Source: CP2-2F sp034436355 (lineage in GTDB: Bacteria; Chloroflexota; Anaerolineae; Aggregatilineales; UBA2796). Taken from it: 64,000 nucleotides of DNA. The stretch covers positions 58,343-122,342 of the forward strand of contig DAOTVQ010000029.1 in assembly GCA_034436355.1 (NCBI GenBank), in the 5' to 3' direction. Every line of letters begins with the position of its first letter. The first letter of the stretch is position 1. Under the pieces are notes generated by a model. That model was not told where the DNA came from. It saw only the letters and a list, made by a program, of their open reading frames with translations, and did not search any database. The position numbers were made by a program, and so were the translations under genes. Below are positions 25,683 to 35,130 of the stretch, one piece after another.

Positions 25683-25752
25683 GGCATGGCGGCGCACTTT
25701 GCGGTACACTCTGCCTAAGGCACTTTGCACCTAACGAAAGGATGTTCACACA

Positions 25753-26523
25753 ATGCGCTTGCCGATTGTTGCCGGCAACTGGAAGATGTATAAAACGCCC
25801 GCTGAAGCGGCTGAGTTTGCTCAAGCGATTATCGTGCCGCTGCTGCCCTTTGAGGGCGTGGAGCGCGTGGTTTGCCCGCCCTTTGTGGCAATCCCTGCGG
25901 TGGCTGCCGCCTTACGCGGCACGCCGATCAAGGTTGGCGCGCAAAATGTGCATCAAGAGCCGCACGGCGCTTATACGGGCAGCGTTTCTGTGCCAATGCT
26001 GCAAGGCTTGGTGGAGTATGTGATCATTGGGCATTCAGAAGTTCGCCACTATCAAGGCGAGACGGATGCTATGATCAATGCGAAGGCGAAGGCGCTGCTG
26101 GCAGGCGGACTCAAGCCAATTATCGCGGTGGGCGAGTCGTTGGCGCAGCGCGAGGCGGGGCAAACCATCGCGCATGTTGGCGGGCAGGTGCGCGCTGCCT
26201 TCGAGGGTATTTCGGCTGAGGCACTGACCAATGTTGTGATCGCTTACGAGCCGATCTGGGCAATTGGCACGGGCAAGAATGCCTCACCTGAAGACGCCAA
26301 CCAAACCATCAAAGAGGCGGTGCGCGATGTGCTGGCAGCGCTTTACGGCACAGCCGCCGCCGAGACAGTGCGGATTCAGTATGGCGGCAGTGTGAAGCCT
26401 GAGAATATGCGCGCCTACATGGCGATGCCTGAAATTGATGGCGCTTTGGTCGGCGGCGCCTCTCTAAAGGTGGATGACTTCACGGCGTTGGTGCGCCTCG
26501 CCCAAGAGGCAAAAAGCGCCTAG
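25753..26523 (+). CDS. tpiA: Triosephosphate isomerase
   Basis: The 256-residue protein interconverts dihydroxyacetone phosphate and glyceraldehyde 3-phosphate. Catalytic residues are present: K11 in AGNWKM, H94 in IIGHSE and E166 in YEPIWAIGTG, plus the phosphate-binding GGSVKPEN. Two positions beside the active site differ from the usual consensus: GHSEVR instead of GHSERR, and TGSVS instead of TGE(V/I)S. These may be lineage traits. AACGAAAGGATG lies upstream of ATG. The M50-like membrane protein gene follows after 15 bp. Confidence 0.96.
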   Translation: MRLPIVAGNWKMYKTPAEAAEFAQAIIVPLLPFEGVERVVCPPFVAIPAVAAALRGTPIKVGAQNVHQEPHGAYTGSVSVPMLQGLVEYVIIGHSEVRHYQGETDAMINAKAKALLAGGLKPIIAVGESLAQREAGQTIAHVGGQVRAAFEGISAEALTNVVIAYEPIWAIGTGKNASPEDANQTIKEAVRDVLAALYGTAAAETVRIQYGGSVKPENMRAYMAMPEIDGALVGGASLKVDDFTALVRLAQEAKSA

Positions 26524-26538
26524 CACGGCGATCTGCTT

Positions 26539-27918
26539 ATGTTTGCGAGCGACTTCACCACATCAGACATCCTCAACTTGTTCACGCCATGGGTGGTGTT
26601 TGGTGTGGTGGTCTTTTTGTTGGCGCGCTCCCAGTTTTGGATCAGGCAGCATTTGTTTGGCATCGGCTTGATCTGGCTGAACAGTAAAGGCACCGCCGCT
26701 TGGGTCTATATCCTCGTCCTGCTGCCGGGCATCCTGCTGCGCGAAATTAGCCGTTGGGTGGTGGCGGGCATGTTGGGCAGCCCACCCGCTTTCATCACGC
26801 CCAAGCCACAAATAGATGACGATGGCATTGTTAACACGCGAGTCTTTCATTTTGCCATCCTTAACCCTGTTTACGTCGGTATTCTCGCCATCACGCCGTT
26901 GGTGGTCGGCTTCACCCTCATGTTTGTGATTAGCTATGGCGTGCTGAATCTGCCGCAAGTGTTGACGTTGCTCGGCAATGCGGACTCGGTAGCGCTCCGT
27001 GAGGCAGTCGGCGCGCTCTTGGCACGCCCTGATCTGCCGTTGTGGCTGTACTTGCTGTTCGCCATCACCAACACCATGCTGCCAACCACCTCCGAACTGA
27101 GAAGCACCTGGTTTATTTGGGTGATCCTCGGCGCATTCATGCTCTTTCTGGCAGTTCTGGGCATGTATAACGCCATCCTGATCCTCCTCGCCGGACCGCT
27201 CGCCACTGCCATGTACACGCTTTCGGCAATCTATGGCAGTGTGCTGATCGTGAACTTGTTCATGCTGCTTGTGATCGGTATTGTGGAGAACATCGTCAGC
27301 CGCATGACCAATAGGAAAGTTGAATATCAGCCCAAGCCGCCTGAGCCGAAACGCGCCGCCCTCGATGCACCCCGCAGCATTTATGACTTGCGGCTGCCCA
27401 CACCACCAGCGCCCGGCAAAGCACTGCCAGCCGGTGCAGCGCTCAAATTAGGCATGGGTAAAGTGACGCCCGAAGGCGCCCTGCCACCGCGTGCCACGGG
27501 CACCGATCTGCCCGCTGTGCCACCGAAAGCCGCGCCGCCTGAACCCGCACCAGCAAGACAATTCCCTGCGCCGCCCCCACGCCAGCAGCCGCCTGCCAGC
27601 CCGCCACCTTTGAGCGCCGCACCGCGCCAGACAGGCACACAAGCCGCCGCTAAACCGTTGCCGCCGCCACCTCAGCGCGCCGAACCGCCCCCGCCAACGC
27701 CCGCCAAGCCGCCGCCGCTTGCTGCCCCTGCACGGCAAACGGGCGCGCAGCCCACTCAAACTGCCCGCCCGCCCAGCGGCACGTTTGGCAGCTTTGCCCG
27801 CCAACCAATCACCCCTGCACCCAAGCCCAAACCCAAAGACGATGATGTGATCGAGGGTGAGGTGATCGAGGGCAAAGACGATAGCGACCTGAAATACGTG
27901 CCAGCCGACGAAGCCTGA
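26539..27918 (+). CDS. M50-like membrane protein with degenerate zinc motif and long Pro-rich tail
   Basis: The 459-residue protein has about six membrane helices in its first 255 residues, then a Pro/Ala-rich cytoplasmic tail (about 260-430) and an acidic end (DDDVIEGEVIEGKDDSD). The helix LLPGILLREISRWVVAGMLG aligns with Chloroflexota M50-like proteins whose motif is HE-(L)-SH in the same place. Here both histidines are arginine (R68-E-I-S-R72). A later segment FAITNTMLPTTSE also fits that family. It is therefore probably not a protease. It starts 15 bp after tpiA and is likely co-transcribed. The function is unknown; scaffolding in the membrane is possible. Confidence 0.7.
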   Translation: MFASDFTTSDILNLFTPWVVFGVVVFLLARSQFWIRQHLFGIGLIWLNSKGTAAWVYILVLLPGILLREISRWVVAGMLGSPPAFITPKPQIDDDGIVNTRVFHFAILNPVYVGILAITPLVVGFTLMFVISYGVLNLPQVLTLLGNADSVALREAVGALLARPDLPLWLYLLFAITNTMLPTTSELRSTWFIWVILGAFMLFLAVLGMYNAILILLAGPLATAMYTLSAIYGSVLIVNLFMLLVIGIVENIVSRMTNRKVEYQPKPPEPKRAALDAPRSIYDLRLPTPPAPGKALPAGAALKLGMGKVTPEGALPPRATGTDLPAVPPKAAPPEPAPARQFPAPPPRQQPPASPPPLSAAPRQTGTQAAAKPLPPPPQRAEPPPPTPAKPPPLAAPARQTGAQPTQTARPPSGTFGSFARQPITPAPKPKPKDDDVIEGEVIEGKDDSDLKYVPADEA

Positions 27919-28124
27919 TCGCCTGCCTTTTTGCCCACAGGCTGCTCTCACTATCCGTATGTGGCATTCTTCACATAAAACTTATGATCCTCACATGACA
28001 GAATCACGCCTTATGTCAATAGGCAGTGCTGCCTTCGCATGGGACAATTCGGCATATAGCATCCGTCTAAAAAGATTAAACAAGCCCGTAAGGGTTGCCC
28101 ATTCCCAACGAGGAGTAAGTGAGT

Positions 28125-30908
28125 ATGGCAAAGGCAATTTCCGCCGTCCCCGCCAAAGAGAAGCCCGAACAGAATGGCAAAGGGCAGGGCGGTACACAGT
28201 GGGTTTATTTGTTCAGCGAACTGGATGTTGCACAGGCTGCTGCTGGCGGCAAGTGGGATGATGTACGCGCCTTCTTGGGTGGCAAAGGTGCCAACCTTGC
28301 CGAGATGACGCGCATTGGGCTGCCTGTGCCACCCGGCTTCACCATCACCACCCGCGCCTGTAATGCCTATTTGGACTCTGATCAAAGTTTCCCCATCGGC
28401 ATGTGGTCTCAGGTGACTGAGGCAGTGCGCGCTGTGGAGGCAAAAACAGGCAAACAGTTCGGGGATCCCAACAATCCACTGTTATTCTCGGTGCGCTCTG
28501 GTGCGAAATTCTCCATGCCGGGCATGATGGATACCGTCCTGAATTTGGGCATGAATGACGACGTCGCCCGTGGCATGGTAGCGCTCACCAACGACACGCG
28601 CTTCGTCTACGACGCTTATCGCCGCTTCGTGCAGATGTTTGGCTGCGTGGTGATGAACATCGAGGATGAGGCGTTTGAGGACTACCTGAGCGAGACCAAG
28701 AAGAAGCGCGGCGTCAGCAGCGATACCGAACTCACCGCCGAAGATTGGCAGCAACTCACCGCCGAATTTAAGCTAATTTACCGCAAGCACGTCGGCGAAG
28801 AATTTCCAACCGATCCCTATGAGCAGCTTGGCAAAGCGATTGAAGCAGTCTTTAAGAGCTGGAACGGCAAGCGCGCCATTGATTACCGCAACGCTGCCAA
28901 CATTCCGCATAACCTCGGCACGGCAGTGAACGTGCAGACGATGGTCTTTGGCAATATGGGCGAAGGCAGTGGCACGGGCGTTGCCTTCACGCGCAACCCA
29001 AGCACTGGTGAGCGCAAGCTCTTTGGCGACTACCTGATGAACGCGCAGGGTGAAGATGTGGTCGCGGGCATCCGCACGCCTAAGCCGATTAGTGAACTGG
29101 AGAGCGATAGCCCCGCCGTCTACAAGCAGTTTGTGGCAGTTGCCGAAAAGCTGGAGCAGCACTACCGCGATATGCAGGACGTGGAGTTCACCATCGAGCG
29201 CGGCACGCTCTATATGCTGCAAACACGCGATGGTAAACGCACGGCACGCGCTGCCGTCCGCATTGCAGTGGAGATGGCGGAAGAAGGCTTGATCAAGCGC
29301 GAAGAAGCCGTGCTGCGCGTCTCGCCTGAACAGGTTTCGCAATTGCTGCACCCACAATTTGATCCTGATGCCAAGCGCGATGCCAAGCGCAGCGGCAAGC
29401 GGATTGCTACGGGCGTGAATGCATCGCCCGGCGCGGCGGTTGGCGTGGTTGCCTTTGATGCCGACCTTGCCGAGAAGTGGGGCAAGGCAAAGAAATCCGT
29501 CATCATGGTGCGCCCCGAAACCAAGCCCGATGATGTTCATGGCATGTTGGCAAGCAAGGGCATTCTCACTTCTCGTGGTGGCGCAACCAGCCATGCGGCA
29601 GTGGTTGCCCGTCAGTTTGGTGTGCCGTGCGTGTGTGGCGCAGAAATGCTCGAAATTGATCTGCGCGCCCGCGTCATGAAAGTTGGTGAGGTCGAAGTGC
29701 ATGAGGGCGACACCATCTCGATTGATGGCACCAGCGGTGAGGTGTTCGTGGGTGAACTCAAGCGCGAAGTGCCAGATTTCATGCGCGAAACCTACCTGCA
29801 AACCCTGCTCGGGTGGGCAGATAAATTCCGCCGCCTGAACATCTATGCCAACGCGGACTACCCGCAAGATGCACGGCGCGCCCGCGATTATGGCGCACTG
29901 GGCGTTGGTCTGTGCCGCACAGAGCATATGTTCTTCCAAGAGGAACGGCTGCCCATCATGCAAGCGGCAATCCTTGCCAAGCCGAACAGCCCTGAGGAAC
30001 GTGCCGAGTTGGATAAGCTGGAAGTCTTCCAATACGACGATTTCTACGGCATTCTGAAGGCGATGGATGGGCTGCCTGTCATCATCCGCCTGCTGGATCC
30101 GCCGCTGCACGAGTTCCTGCCCGATCACGAGCAGTTGGCGCTGCGCGCTGCGGGCTTGCGCCTGATGGGCGACCGCCCGAAAGAGCTGGAGCGCGTTGAG
30201 GCGCTGATGAGCGCGGTTGAAGCGCTCCGCGAGTTCAACCCGATGATCGGTTTGCGCGGCTGCCGTCTGGGCATTACGCGTCCCGCCTTCAGCGAGATGC
30301 AAGTGCGCGCCCTCTTCCGCGCTGCCTGCCAACTGACCAAAGAAGGCTACGATGTGCATCCTGAGATCATGATCGCCGTCACCAGCACTGCCAACGAGGT
30401 GCGCGTGCTGCGCGAACTGGCAGAGCAAGTCGGTGCGGACGTGATGAAGAGCATGGGCTGCGCCGTCAACTACAAGATCGGCACGATGATTGAACTGCCC
30501 CGTGCGGCGATCACCGCCCACAAGATGGCGGAATACTCCGAGTTCTTCAGCTTTGGCACCAACGACCTGACCCAGACGACCTTTGGCATCAGCCGTGATG
30601 ATGCTGAGGGCAAATTCCTGCTGGATTACGTCGAGCGCGGCTTGCTACCCACCAATCCCTTCCAGCAGTTGGATGAGGAAGGCGTTGGGTTCTTGATCGA
30701 AGTGGCGGTTGAGCGCGGACGCAAAGCACGCCCCGACCTTGAAGTTGGCATCTGCGGTGAACACGGCGGCGACCCTGCCAGCATCGGCTTCTGCCACCGA
30801 GCAGGCTTAGACTACGTTAGCTGCTCTCCCTTCCGTGTGCCTGTGGCACGTTTGGCAGCGGCACACGCCGCCCTGAAAGAAGCCGGGCGCAGCGCCAAAG
30901 ACGACTAG
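28125..30908 (+). CDS. ppdK: Pyruvate, phosphate dikinase
   Basis: The 927-residue enzyme interconverts pyruvate + ATP + Pi and PEP + AMP + PPi. The nucleotide-binding domain begins LGGKGANLAEM. The phosphohistidine domain has TSRGGATSHAAVVA with H490. The PEP/pyruvate barrel carries LCRTEHMFF and GICGEHGGDP with C877. An N-terminal stretch of about 35 residues (Lys/Glu/Gln-rich) precedes the usual start and accounts for the shift from family numbering. ATG 28125 follows AGGAGT; a GTG two codons earlier is less likely. Together with the malic enzyme it supports PEP formation from malate. Confidence 0.97.
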   Translation: MAKAISAVPAKEKPEQNGKGQGGTQWVYLFSELDVAQAAAGGKWDDVRAFLGGKGANLAEMTRIGLPVPPGFTITTRACNAYLDSDQSFPIGMWSQVTEAVRAVEAKTGKQFGDPNNPLLFSVRSGAKFSMPGMMDTVLNLGMNDDVARGMVALTNDTRFVYDAYRRFVQMFGCVVMNIEDEAFEDYLSETKKKRGVSSDTELTAEDWQQLTAEFKLIYRKHVGEEFPTDPYEQLGKAIEAVFKSWNGKRAIDYRNAANIPHNLGTAVNVQTMVFGNMGEGSGTGVAFTRNPSTGERKLFGDYLMNAQGEDVVAGIRTPKPISELESDSPAVYKQFVAVAEKLEQHYRDMQDVEFTIERGTLYMLQTRDGKRTARAAVRIAVEMAEEGLIKREEAVLRVSPEQVSQLLHPQFDPDAKRDAKRSGKRIATGVNASPGAAVGVVAFDADLAEKWGKAKKSVIMVRPETKPDDVHGMLASKGILTSRGGATSHAAVVARQFGVPCVCGAEMLEIDLRARVMKVGEVEVHEGDTISIDGTSGEVFVGELKREVPDFMRETYLQTLLGWADKFRRLNIYANADYPQDARRARDYGALGVGLCRTEHMFFQEERLPIMQAAILAKPNSPEERAELDKLEVFQYDDFYGILKAMDGLPVIIRLLDPPLHEFLPDHEQLALRAAGLRLMGDRPKELERVEALMSAVEALREFNPMIGLRGCRLGITRPAFSEMQVRALFRAACQLTKEGYDVHPEIMIAVTSTANEVRVLRELAEQVGADVMKSMGCAVNYKIGTMIELPRAAITAHKMAEYSEFFSFGTNDLTQTTFGISRDDAEGKFLLDYVERGLLPTNPFQQLDEEGVGFLIEVAVERGRKARPDLEVGICGEHGGDPASIGFCHRAGLDYVSCSPFRVPVARLAAAHAALKEAGRSAKDD

Positions 30909-30945
30909 CCCCTTAAAGTTTCCACAGCGCTAATCCTCTTGCCTC

Positions 30946-30980
30946 CAGTTCAAGGGTTTGCTGCACAAGCAAGCCCTTGA
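30946..30980 (+). terminator. Long hairpin after ppdK
   Basis: GTTCAAGGG pairs with CCCTTGAAC, and the inner TTGCT pairs with AGCAA around GCACA. GTTTA follows. Termination is likely though the T run is short. Confidence 0.65.
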
Positions 30981-31085
30981 ACGTTTATCACGGCAGCCAA
31001 GGCGCAACCAATGCCAAGGGACGGTGTTGTGCATTACGCCAGAGAGTTTGGTGATTGGAGTGTGGCAGGCGTGGATACTCTACAA

Positions 31086-31727
31086 ATGCTTTTGAATGCG
31101 ATACTGGCTGCCTTAATTGGCTATGCGCTGGGCGGTTTCCCATCCGCCTATGTAATTGGCAAGCTGAACGGTATAGATATTTTCAAAATTGGCAGCGGCA
31201 ACATGGGCGCAACCAACATCTTGCGCGCCCTCGGCTTTAAGTGGGCGCTGCTGGTCTGGCTGATGGATACCGGCAAAGGCATTTTGGCGGTCTTGGTTGT
31301 GCGCGCTGTGCTGGTGGGCGATCCGACGCTGCACAGCATTTTGGCGGGCATCGCGGCTGTGATTGGGCATAGCTGGTCGCTGCCGGTGCGCCTGATCACG
31401 GGTCAGTTGCGCGGCGGCAAAGGTGCGGCAACCGCCGGCGGCACCTGGCTGATCATCTTCTTCCCGTGGGCGCACCTGATCATCGTGCCGCTCAGCGTGA
31501 TGTTTGCCGTCATAATTGCCACGCGCTACGTTTCGCTGGCAGTCTTGGCAACGGCTGCCACAGGTTTGTTGGTCGCGCTGCATTTCGTCGCTCAAAATAC
31601 AACGAATGCCTCGCCGCTGTATTTCATCTATGCACTGGCGATTGTTGTGCTGGTCTATTACCGCCATCGAGAGAACATTCAGCGCTTGCGCGAAGGGCGT
31701 GAGCGCCGCATTGGTGACCCTGCGTGA
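31086..31727 (+). CDS. plsY: Glycerol-3-phosphate acyltransferase (acyl-phosphate dependent)
   Basis: The 213-residue membrane protein catalyses the first acylation in phospholipid synthesis with acyl-phosphate as donor. Family motifs are seen in order: GGFPSAYVIGK, IGSGNMGATN, VIGHSWS and RGGKGAATAGG, within about five membrane helices. ATG 31086 gives the normal length and N-terminus; earlier starts to 31011 would add 25 atypical residues, and none has a good ribosome site. The stop overlaps the GTG start of the lipoprotein gene by four bases. Confidence 0.93.
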   Translation: MLLNAILAALIGYALGGFPSAYVIGKLNGIDIFKIGSGNMGATNILRALGFKWALLVWLMDTGKGILAVLVVRAVLVGDPTLHSILAGIAAVIGHSWSLPVRLITGQLRGGKGAATAGGTWLIIFFPWAHLIIVPLSVMFAVIIATRYVSLAVLATAATGLLVALHFVAQNTTNASPLYFIYALAIVVLVYYRHRENIQRLREGRERRIGDPA

Positions 31728-32266
31728 GAATAGCCCACCCTGTGGCGGTGCTGCTTGTGCTGCTGAGCGCGTGCAGCACCGCGCCCTTGCCTACCCTCAC
31801 GCCAACGCGCCTGATCGTGCCGCCGTCGCAGGTGACACCGCCCACACTGCCACCAACATGGACGCTGCCACCCACCCTAACCGCCTTACCAACCTTCACG
31901 GCTTTTCCAACGGCAACCGTGCGCCCAACGCTCAGCGCGGCGGCGCAGTGTGAGGTTTTCCAGCTGGTTGCCGCGCCGCGTGAGGGCAGCGCGCTTGCCT
32001 ACGCCGATGAAACACGCTTTGGCTGGCGTGGCGTGCCACGTGGCGGTGCAGTGGGCATTAGCGTGGGCATTGAGGGCAGCGGCGCGGGCATTCGGCTTGC
32101 CATTCCAGCGGAAGGCGATGGCATCTTCACCTTCTCGCTGCTGCGGCTGCCCTCAGAGGGCATCTACTACTGGCGGGTGTGGTTGGTGCATCCTGAGTAT
32201 GGTGCAATCTGCCCGTATACGGGTGCTTTTACGCGCCTGCCGCCAGCCGCAACGGCTGCGCCCTGA
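31724..32266 (+). CDS. Putative lipoprotein with Thr/Pro-rich stalk
   Basis: The 180-residue protein starts at GTG 31724, overlapping the plsY stop (GTGA). A signal peptide ends in the lipobox LLSAC, with the cysteine at residue 17. A Thr/Pro-rich stalk (about 20-70) is followed by a globular domain of about 100 residues with alternating hydrophobic strands and one Trp-rich stretch (YYWRVWLV), resembling a fibronectin-like sandwich. The end is Ala/Pro-rich. The function is not recognised. Translational coupling to plsY suggests co-expression but not necessarily a shared function. Confidence 0.75.
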   Translation: MRIAHPVAVLLVLLSACSTAPLPTLTPTRLIVPPSQVTPPTLPPTWTLPPTLTALPTFTAFPTATVRPTLSAAAQCEVFQLVAAPREGSALAYADETRFGWRGVPRGGAVGISVGIEGSGAGIRLAIPAEGDGIFTFSLLRLPSEGIYYWRVWLVHPEYGAICPYTGAFTRLPPAATAAP

Positions 32267-32305
32267 AATGCTCAGCCGCCATTGCAGGCAAAACGGATGG
32301 CTACC

Positions 32306-33211
32306 TTAGCGATCTCCCTCTAACGTATCCGGATTACGCGCCACACGCGGCTCGTGCGCCACTTTTTTGCCCGCGCCAAGCGCTACGCTGCGCTGATAGG
32401 CTGCCCACACCGCCCGCGAAAGCACCGTCCGCAAGCCGCCTTTCTCTAGGTGATAGATTGCCTCAGCGGAGGTGCCGCCCGGACTCGTCACCTGATTCCG
32501 CAGCGCAGCAGGATGTTCATGGCTTTGCGCGGCATACTCCACCGAACCGCGCATGGTCTGGATCACCAACTGCTCTGCGATGCGCCGCGAAAAGCCCAAA
32601 TGCACGCCGGCGTCAATCATCGCCTCCATGAACAAGAAGACGTAAGCAGGACCCGTGCCGCTGAGCGCCGTCGCCATATCCAGGTAGTGTTCATCTTCCA
32701 CAAAGACCTCTTGCCCGAACGAGGCGAGAATCGCCCGCGCCTGCTGACGCCGATCTTCTGGCACGCCTTCGGCGGCTGCCCACACCGTGATGCCTTGCCC
32801 TATGCGTGCCGGTGTGTTCGGCATGGAGCGCACCACGTTCGGATTGCCTAATCCATCGCTGATCTGCGCGATGCTGGCGCCGGCAATAATGCTGATCACC
32901 AGCTTTGGCAGGCTGCCCAGCTCGCCCAAATCGGCAAAGACGCGATCCAACACCTGTGGCTTAATGCTGAGGATGGCAATCTCAGCGGCACGGACAGCCT
33001 CACGGTTGTGTGTTGTGGTCTGAATGCCAAAGCGCGCCTGAAGCGCCTCGCAGCGCTCTGGCAGCGGATCGGCGGCGATGATCTGGTCAGGGCGCAAGAT
33101 ATTATTCCGCAGCAGCGCGCCGATCATCGCCTCTGCCATCACACCACTTCCGATAAATGCCGTTATCAGACTATCGAAACTGTTGGCATTCATACCATTC
33201 TGATTGCTCAT
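32306..33211 (-). CDS. proC: Pyrroline-5-carboxylate reductase
   Basis: The 301-residue protein performs the last step of proline synthesis with NAD(P)H. The dinucleotide fold begins ITAFIGSGVMAEAMIG at about residue 16. ILSIKPQ, VRSMPNTPA and the C-terminal signature TSPGGTSAEAIYHLEKGGLR are all present. The first 15 residues (Asn/Ser-rich) extend beyond the usual start. The gene overlaps the upstream Uma2 gene by four bases (ATGA) and is therefore translated in coupling with it. Confidence 0.95.
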   Translation of the reverse strand: MSNQNGMNANSFDSLITAFIGSGVMAEAMIGALLRNNILRPDQIIAADPLPERCEALQARFGIQTTTHNREAVRAAEIAILSIKPQVLDRVFADLGELGSLPKLVISIIAGASIAQISDGLGNPNVVRSMPNTPARIGQGITVWAAAEGVPEDRRQQARAILASFGQEVFVEDEHYLDMATALSGTGPAYVFLFMEAMIDAGVHLGFSRRIAEQLVIQTMRGSVEYAAQSHEHPAALRNQVTSPGGTSAEAIYHLEKGGLRTVLSRAVWAAYQRSVALGAGKKVAHEPRVARNPDTLEGDR

Positions 33212-33801
33212 GATTCTTCCCCTGTAATTGGATACCCAACCTCGAACACTTCGCGCAGCGGCAGCGAAAACTCAGGCAGGATACTGCCACCTTCTAGTGT
33301 ATCTGCCTCGCCTAACACCACACTCCGCACCTGATCGCCAATAAGTGTATGCTGTTCAAGCACTCGCGCTTTCGGAAAGACAACCCAGACCATCGCCACG
33401 CCAAAGCGCAGATAGCGCGCAGCTTTCTCACGCACCTGTGGATGGCTATCGCTTGGCGAGACAACTTCTACCACCAGCGCAGGCAAATCGGTGGCAAAGC
33501 GCGCCGCTTGAATGCCTGTAATGCGCGCCTTTGGGATGAAGGCAATATCTGGCGCCAGCACGGTATCTTCGGCAAAGCGGATGCCGCCTTCCGGTGAGTG
33601 CATAATGCCCAAATCAGCTTGCAAAACGTGCATACTCAGAAAGCTGCTCAGCCGCCATGTGATTACGCTTGCCAGCTGGCTGCTCGGCGTCATTTCGTAG
33701 ATGTCCCCTTCGTAAAGTTCCAAGCGCCGTGCGCGGTTGGCGGGCAAAGCACAGACCGCCGCGAATTCATCAGCACTCAGCCTGACGCGCTGTATGCTCA
33801 T
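33208..33801 (-). CDS. Uma2 family putative nuclease
   Basis: The 197-residue protein has the family core: LELYEGDIYEM near the N-terminus, LAPDIAFIPKAR at about 82-93, VVEVVSPSDSH at about 110-120, a lysine at about 126 and YLRFGVAMVWVVFP. The nuclease residues E/D-EV-K are thus conserved. It overlaps proC by four bases, so both are on one message. The connection with proline synthesis is probably accidental. The preceding 158 bp up to the NSAR gene show no other feature. Confidence 0.85.
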   Translation of the reverse strand: MSIQRVRLSADEFAAVCALPANRARRLELYEGDIYEMTPSSQLASVITWRLSSFLSMHVLQADLGIMHSPEGGIRFAEDTVLAPDIAFIPKARITGIQAARFATDLPALVVEVVSPSDSHPQVREKAARYLRFGVAMVWVVFPKARVLEQHTLIGDQVRSVVLGEADTLEGGSILPEFSLPLREVFEVGYPITGEES

Positions 33802-33959
33802 AGTGACTTACGCCTCACCCTCGGACTCCGCTTCTTCCCCTGTAATCCACTCGTAACGCTTCTCGGCATTTTCAGGCTGTGCCAGCCTCAAAGGCATTCG
33901 CCGTCATCTTGAGCCGTGCTTGGATAGTCATCCACACACCTCCACACTGCCTTGCGGCA

Positions 33960-35117
33960 CTAGCTCACAGCGGCTGCCGCCTTGTAGTATGCCACCTCTG
34001 CGGCTGCCAAACGTTCCCGATCCACGCTTACGCCAAGCCCGATGCCCTGTGGCACGTCAATGGTCGAGTCTGCGGCGTTCAAGGTGAACACTTCTTCGGT
34101 TAGGTCAGGATCATAGTAACGGTTGGTGGCGCTGATGTCGCTAGGCAGCGTGACGCCACTTAAGGATGCCAACGCCAGATTTGCCGCCCTGCCAACGCCC
34201 GTCTCCAACATGCCGCCAATCCAGAGTGGCACGCCTTCGGCACGACAGACCTCGTGTATCCTGAGCGACTCGATCAAGCCGCCCACACGCGCCGGTTTCA
34301 GGTTGACGATGCGCCCTGCGCCGATTTGCAGCATCAAGCGCACATCATCGGCTGTGTGAATGCTCTCATCAAGGCAGATCGGCGTTTGGAAATGCGGCTG
34401 TAACTTGCCATGCTGATAAATATCGAGGTAGCCCAGTGGCTGTTCGATCATGAGTAGGTTCAGATCATCAAGTTGCTTGAGCAGCGGCAAGTCGTCCAGT
34501 GTGTAGGCACTGTTGGCATCTGCCATCAGCAGAATGTTCGGGTAGGCGCTGCGGACGGCGCGCATCAGGTCAACATCCCAGCCGCGCTTGATCTTCAGCT
34601 TAATGCGCCGATAGCCTTCCTGCAAGCGCTTTTCAATAATGGCAAGCGTGGCGTCAATGCTGGGCTGAATGCCGATGCTGACGCCAACGGTGGCACGCGG
34701 CTTGCGCGGCGCACCGTTGCCTAGCAAATCACCAAGCGAAAGGTTGCGCTCGGTTGCCACCGCTGACCAGAAGGCGGTCTCCAGCGCCATGCGCGCCATT
34801 GGATGCCCACGAAAGGCGCGCAGTCTGCCTAAATCGTGCTGCCCTAAAACAACGGGGATGAAAAAATCGCGCAGGATGTGCAGGGCGGTTTCGGTTGTCT
34901 CGTAGCTGTAGCCGGGCGCCCAGGAGGCAACGCATTCGCCCCAGCCTGTGATGCCATTGGCAAGTTCAAGTTCAACCAGCACAGCGGCGCGCAGCGCGTC
35001 TTGCCCGCCATCGCTGCCAAAGCTGGTCACCAAGTTTTCAACCAGCGGCATGGCAATCGGGTGCAGGCGGATGTGCAAAATGGGCGACTCAGCGCGGAGT
35101 GGGTAGCTGTCTGCCAT
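33960..35117 (-). CDS. Enolase-superfamily N-succinylamino acid racemase / o-succinylbenzoate synthase (NSAR/OSBS)
   Basis: The 385-residue protein shows the muconate-lactonizing subgroup layout: capping domain (about 1-140) and barrel with catalytic K-x-K (K173, K175), metal ligands D200, E225 and D250, and K274 on the opposite face. IGGMLETGVGRAANLALASL fits NSAR/OSBS enzymes. These act in menaquinone synthesis (OSBS) or in converting N-succinyl-D-amino acids to L-forms. A GNAT gene of the kind paired with NSAR lies 13 bp upstream and no men gene is nearby, so NSAR activity is favoured. Both activities may coexist. Confidence 0.85.
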   Translation of the reverse strand: MADSYPLRAESPILHIRLHPIAMPLVENLVTSFGSDGGQDALRAAVLVELELANGITGWGECVASWAPGYSYETTETALHILRDFFIPVVLGQHDLGRLRAFRGHPMARMALETAFWSAVATERNLSLGDLLGNGAPRKPRATVGVSIGIQPSIDATLAIIEKRLQEGYRRIKLKIKRGWDVDLMRAVRSAYPNILLMADANSAYTLDDLPLLKQLDDLNLLMIEQPLGYLDIYQHGKLQPHFQTPICLDESIHTADDVRLMLQIGAGRIVNLKPARVGGLIESLRIHEVCRAEGVPLWIGGMLETGVGRAANLALASLSGVTLPSDISATNRYYDPDLTEEVFTLNAADSTIDVPQGIGLGVSVDRERLAAAEVAYYKAAAAVS

Positions 35118-35130
35118 TGTACGCTCCTCT

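Noticed and set aside
28773..30521. 582-codon ORF antisense to ppdK
   Set aside because: It follows the reverse frame of a strongly conserved gene and has no domain. Long reverse ORFs are common in such GC-rich genes.
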